Source: Actinomycetota bacterium
GTDB lineage: Bacteria > Actinomycetota > Thermoleophilia > Gaiellales > Gaiellaceae
Reading direction: 5' to 3'
NCBI GenBank assembly: GCA_005885565.1
Contig: VAXK01000121.1
Coordinates: 3,763 to 10,904 of the forward strand
Length of the DNA: 7,142 bases
The position numbers were made by a program, and so were the translations under genes. Of the stretch, positions 5,480 to 7,142 are shown in pieces. Under the pieces are notes generated by a model that searched no databases, had not been told where the DNA came from, and was given only the letters and a program-made list of their open reading frames with translations. How positions within the stretch are numbered: position 1 is the first letter of the stretch; each line of letters opens with the position of its first letter.

Positions 5480-5929
5480 GTGGCGGTCCTGCACACGAAC
5501 CACGGCGCGATCGAGGTCGAGCTCTTCGACGAGGACGCGCCGAAGACGGTGAAGAACTTCGAGGACCTGGCGCGCAAGGGGTTCTACGACGGCGTGGTCT
5601 TCCACCGCGTGATCCCGGACTTCATGGTCCAGGGCGGGGATCCGGAGGGCACCGGGAGCGGCGGCCCGGGCTACACCTTCGAGGACGAGATCAACGACCA
5701 CAAGGTCGAGCGCGGCGCCCTTGCAATGGCGAACGCGGGGCCGAACACGAACGGGAGCCAGTTCTTCGTCGTCACAGCCGAGGCGTGCCCGTGGCTCGAC
5801 GGCAAGCACACGGTCTTCGGCCGGGTCACGGCGGGAATGGACGTCGTCGACCGGATCTCGGCGCTCCCTCGCGACGCCCGCGACAGGCCGCGCGAGCCGG
5901 CGACGATCGACCGCGTCGAGCTCCAGTAG
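5480..5929 (+). CDS. Cyclophilin-type peptidyl-prolyl cis-trans isomerase
   Basis: 149 residues, a minimal single-domain cyclophilin that speeds cis-trans isomerisation of X-Pro bonds during folding. No signal peptide is present, so it acts in the cytosol. The active-site residues are intact: FHRVIPDFMVQGGDP supplies catalytic Arg43, Phe48 and Gln51 (Arg55, Phe60 and Gln63 in human CypA). NGSQFFV gives Gln94 and Phe96. CPWLDGKHTVFG gives Trp105, equivalent to the cyclosporin-contact Trp121, and His110, equivalent to His126. The GTG at 5480 gives MAVLHTNHGAIEVELF, a standard N-terminus, but has no Shine-Dalgarno and sits 5 bases after a hairpin. It is followed by the secreted Asp-box protein gene under its own likely promoter. 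Confidence 0.95.
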   Translation: MAVLHTNHGAIEVELFDEDAPKTVKNFEDLARKGFYDGVVFHRVIPDFMVQGGDPEGTGSGGPGYTFEDEINDHKVERGALAMANAGPNTNGSQFFVVTAEACPWLDGKHTVFGRVTAGMDVVDRISALPRDARDRPREPATIDRVELQ

Positions 5930-5940
5930 AGAAAGCTCGA
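5916..5940 (+). terminator. Weak candidate terminator at the cyclophilin 3' end
   Basis: TCGAGCT (5916-5922) is complementary to AGCTCGA (5934-5940) with an 11-base loop that includes the stop codon; TCTTC follows. The stem is short and the loop long, so this is only a possibility. Confidence 0.25.
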
Positions 5941-5949
5941 TCTTCGGGC

Positions 5950-5990
5950 TACTATCCCCGTTCGGCGTCGTACGACCGAAGGAGGAGAGG
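5950..5990 (+). promoter_or_regulatory. Promoter -10 box and Shine-Dalgarno of the Asp-box protein gene
   Basis: TACTAT at 5950-5955 fits TAnnnT and ends 35 bases before the ATG, leaving a short 5' leader. The leader carries GGAGGAGAGG at 5981-5990, directly before the start codon; this is the strongest ribosome binding site in the right half of the window. The -10 context GGCTACTAT resembles GGCTATTCT before tRNA-His. Confidence 0.5.
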
Positions 5991-7142
5991 ATGGGGCGAA
6001 AGTGGTGGCTCGCGCTGTGCGCGGCGATCGTCGGTGCGCTCGTGGTGACGAGCCTCGGAGCCGCGGACGAGAACCCGATCGAGCGCAGCGAGTACGGGCA
6101 TCTCTCGGGTGGGCTGACGCACCTGTTCGCCGCGGGCGGCGGGGTCGGCGGCGGCTCGCTGCCGAAGTCGACGTGCACGTCGACGGGCGACCCGACTGCG
6201 AACGTGCGGCTGAACTGCGACAGCGACACGTCACCGGACAACGAGACCCCGATCACGACCGACCCGACGAACCCGAATCACCTGCTCGCCGGCTCGAACG
6301 ACTACTTCATCACCCCGAAGGGCTCCGGCATCCAGGAGCGCGTTCCGACGGGGTTCTTCACCTCGTTCGACGGTGGGCACACCTGGACGGACGGACAGAT
6401 CCCGATGGGGAACGGCGGCAGCGGCGGCAACGGCGACCCGTCGCCGGCCTTCGACGCGAAGTTCGGCACCGCGCACATGGCGCAGCTGAGCGCGGCGGTC
6501 GGCCAGGGCAGCCCGAACGCGGGCCACATCGACGTGTCGGTTTCGACCTCTTTCGACGGCGGCCTGACCTGGAAGCCGCCGACGACGGTCGACATCGGCC
6601 AGGCCTCGATCGGCCCGTCGGCGAACGGCGTCTTCCTCGACAAGGAGTGGCTCGTCGCGGACAACTACCCGAGCTCGCCCCACTTCGGACGGCTGTACCT
6701 GAGCTGGGACCGGATCGAGATGAACAAGGGCGCGTTCGTCCGCTCGCCCGTCGACTTCGCCTACTCCGACGACGCGGGCAAGTCGTGGTCGCGGCCGATC
6801 GACATCTCCGGCTCCAACCCGACCTTCTGCACCGCCAACCAGGGATCGCCCGTTCCGGCGGGGGCCTGCGACGAGAGCTTCTTCTCGTACGGCGCCGTCG
6901 AGCCGAGCGGCGATCTCGTCGTCGGCTTCATGAACCAGCAGCACTCGGCGGCGTGGGAGGTCCCGAACGAGTTCGAGGACCAGATCATGACCGTCACCTC
7001 GCACGACGGCGGCGTCACCTGGAGCAACCCGGTGCACGTCGCCGACATGGAGGACGGCGGCCTCGAGTCGATCACGTTCAGCGACTACCCGGCGAACGTC
7101 GACGGGCGCGCGACCCAGACCGGCTTCCAGTTCCGGACCGGC
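5991..7142 (+). CDS. Secreted Asp-box (BNR/sialidase-like) beta-propeller protein, C-terminus outside window
   Basis: 384 codons open to the right edge with no stop. The N-terminus MGRKWW plus a hydrophobic stretch (about 6-24) ending LGAA is a signal peptide, so export is expected. Four Asp-box motifs of the S-x-D-x-G-x-T-W type are visible: SFDGGHTW (125-132), SFDGGLTW (187-194), SDDAGKSW (259-266) and SHDGGVTW (337-344), spaced about 62-78 residues as in successive propeller blades. ITTDPTNPNHLLAGSND (88-104) is a typical first-blade segment of such proteins. Cysteines at 62/76 and 280/293 could form disulphides. The Arg-triad FRIP motif of true sialidases is not visible in this part, so hydrolysis of sialic acid should not be assumed; a binding or polysaccharide-related role is as likely. 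A gene call here depends on the open frame, four repeats, the signal peptide and a strong Shine-Dalgarno. Confidence 0.88.
   Translation, partial: MGRKWWLALCAAIVGALVVTSLGAADENPIERSEYGHLSGGLTHLFAAGGGVGGGSLPKSTCTSTGDPTANVRLNCDSDTSPDNETPITTDPTNPNHLLAGSNDYFITPKGSGIQERVPTGFFTSFDGGHTWTDGQIPMGNGGSGGNGDPSPAFDAKFGTAHMAQLSAAVGQGSPNAGHIDVSVSTSFDGGLTWKPPTTVDIGQASIGPSANGVFLDKEWLVADNYPSSPHFGRLYLSWDRIEMNKGAFVRSPVDFAYSDDAGKSWSRPIDISGSNPTFCTANQGSPVPAGACDESFFSYGAVEPSGDLVVGFMNQQHSAAWEVPNEFEDQIMTVTSHDGGVTWSNPVHVADMEDGGLESITFSDYPANVDGRATQTGFQFRTG

Noticed and set aside
5027..6256. Long N-terminal extension of the AI-2E frame
   Set aside because: It would be antisense to the small protein, cyclophilin and Asp-box genes and would add about 400 residues not found in the family. 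The GTG at 5026 gives a normal length.
6231..7037. Minus-strand frames of 268, 120 and 104 codons opposite the Asp-box gene
   Set aside because: The plus strand holds a signal peptide, a strong Shine-Dalgarno and four Asp boxes; the minus frames show no motif or start signal.
1..7142. CRISPR arrays, insertion sequences or defence systems
   Set aside because: No regularly spaced repeats, transposase, terminal inverted repeats or recognisable defence domains were found; the genes are ordinary chromosomal families.

Overview
The window is very GC-rich chromosomal DNA. Long open frames occur on all six frames, start codons include GTG and probably TTG and CTG, and several genes lack a clear Shine-Dalgarno site. 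Together with a PASTA-only membrane protein and a glyoxylate-reductase-like dehydrogenase, this suggests an actinobacterium, perhaps of the Thermoleophilia (Solirubrobacter/Gaiella type). That assignment is an inference from composition and protein style, not from a marker gene. I see no phage, IS element, CRISPR array or other mobile signature. Both tRNA genes look intact, and neither encodes its CCA end.

Left part (1-1861): a D-2-hydroxyacid dehydrogenase (minus strand, cut by the left edge), a tRNA-His(GTG) on the plus strand, a HAD-family hydrolase on the minus strand that is frameshifted and apparently internally deleted, and a DJ-1/PfpI-family gene whose stop codon overlaps the presumed CTG start of the HAD gene.

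Middle (1862-5081): an 82-bp divergent spacer, then a plus-strand single-pass membrane protein with five extracytoplasmic PASTA repeats. Its stop codon abuts a convergent tRNA-Arg(TCT). Upstream of that tRNA on the minus strand lie a secreted CAP/SCP-domain protein and an AI-2E-family membrane protein, possibly co-transcribed.

Right part (5027-7142): a 55-bp divergent promoter region whose -10-like boxes sit so close to both start codons that both transcripts may be leaderless. Then come a small acidic protein of unknown function, a spacer with two tandem perfect hairpins, a cyclophilin-type peptidyl-prolyl isomerase, and a secreted Asp-box (BNR/sialidase-like) beta-propeller protein that runs off the right edge.

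The genes do not form one pathway; this looks like ordinary core or house-keeping chromosome with envelope-associated genes. I found no convincing new multi-gene system. The best leads are the damaged HAD gene, the hairpin pair in front of the cyclophilin, the compact leaderless-type divergent promoter, and the acidic fifth PASTA repeat.
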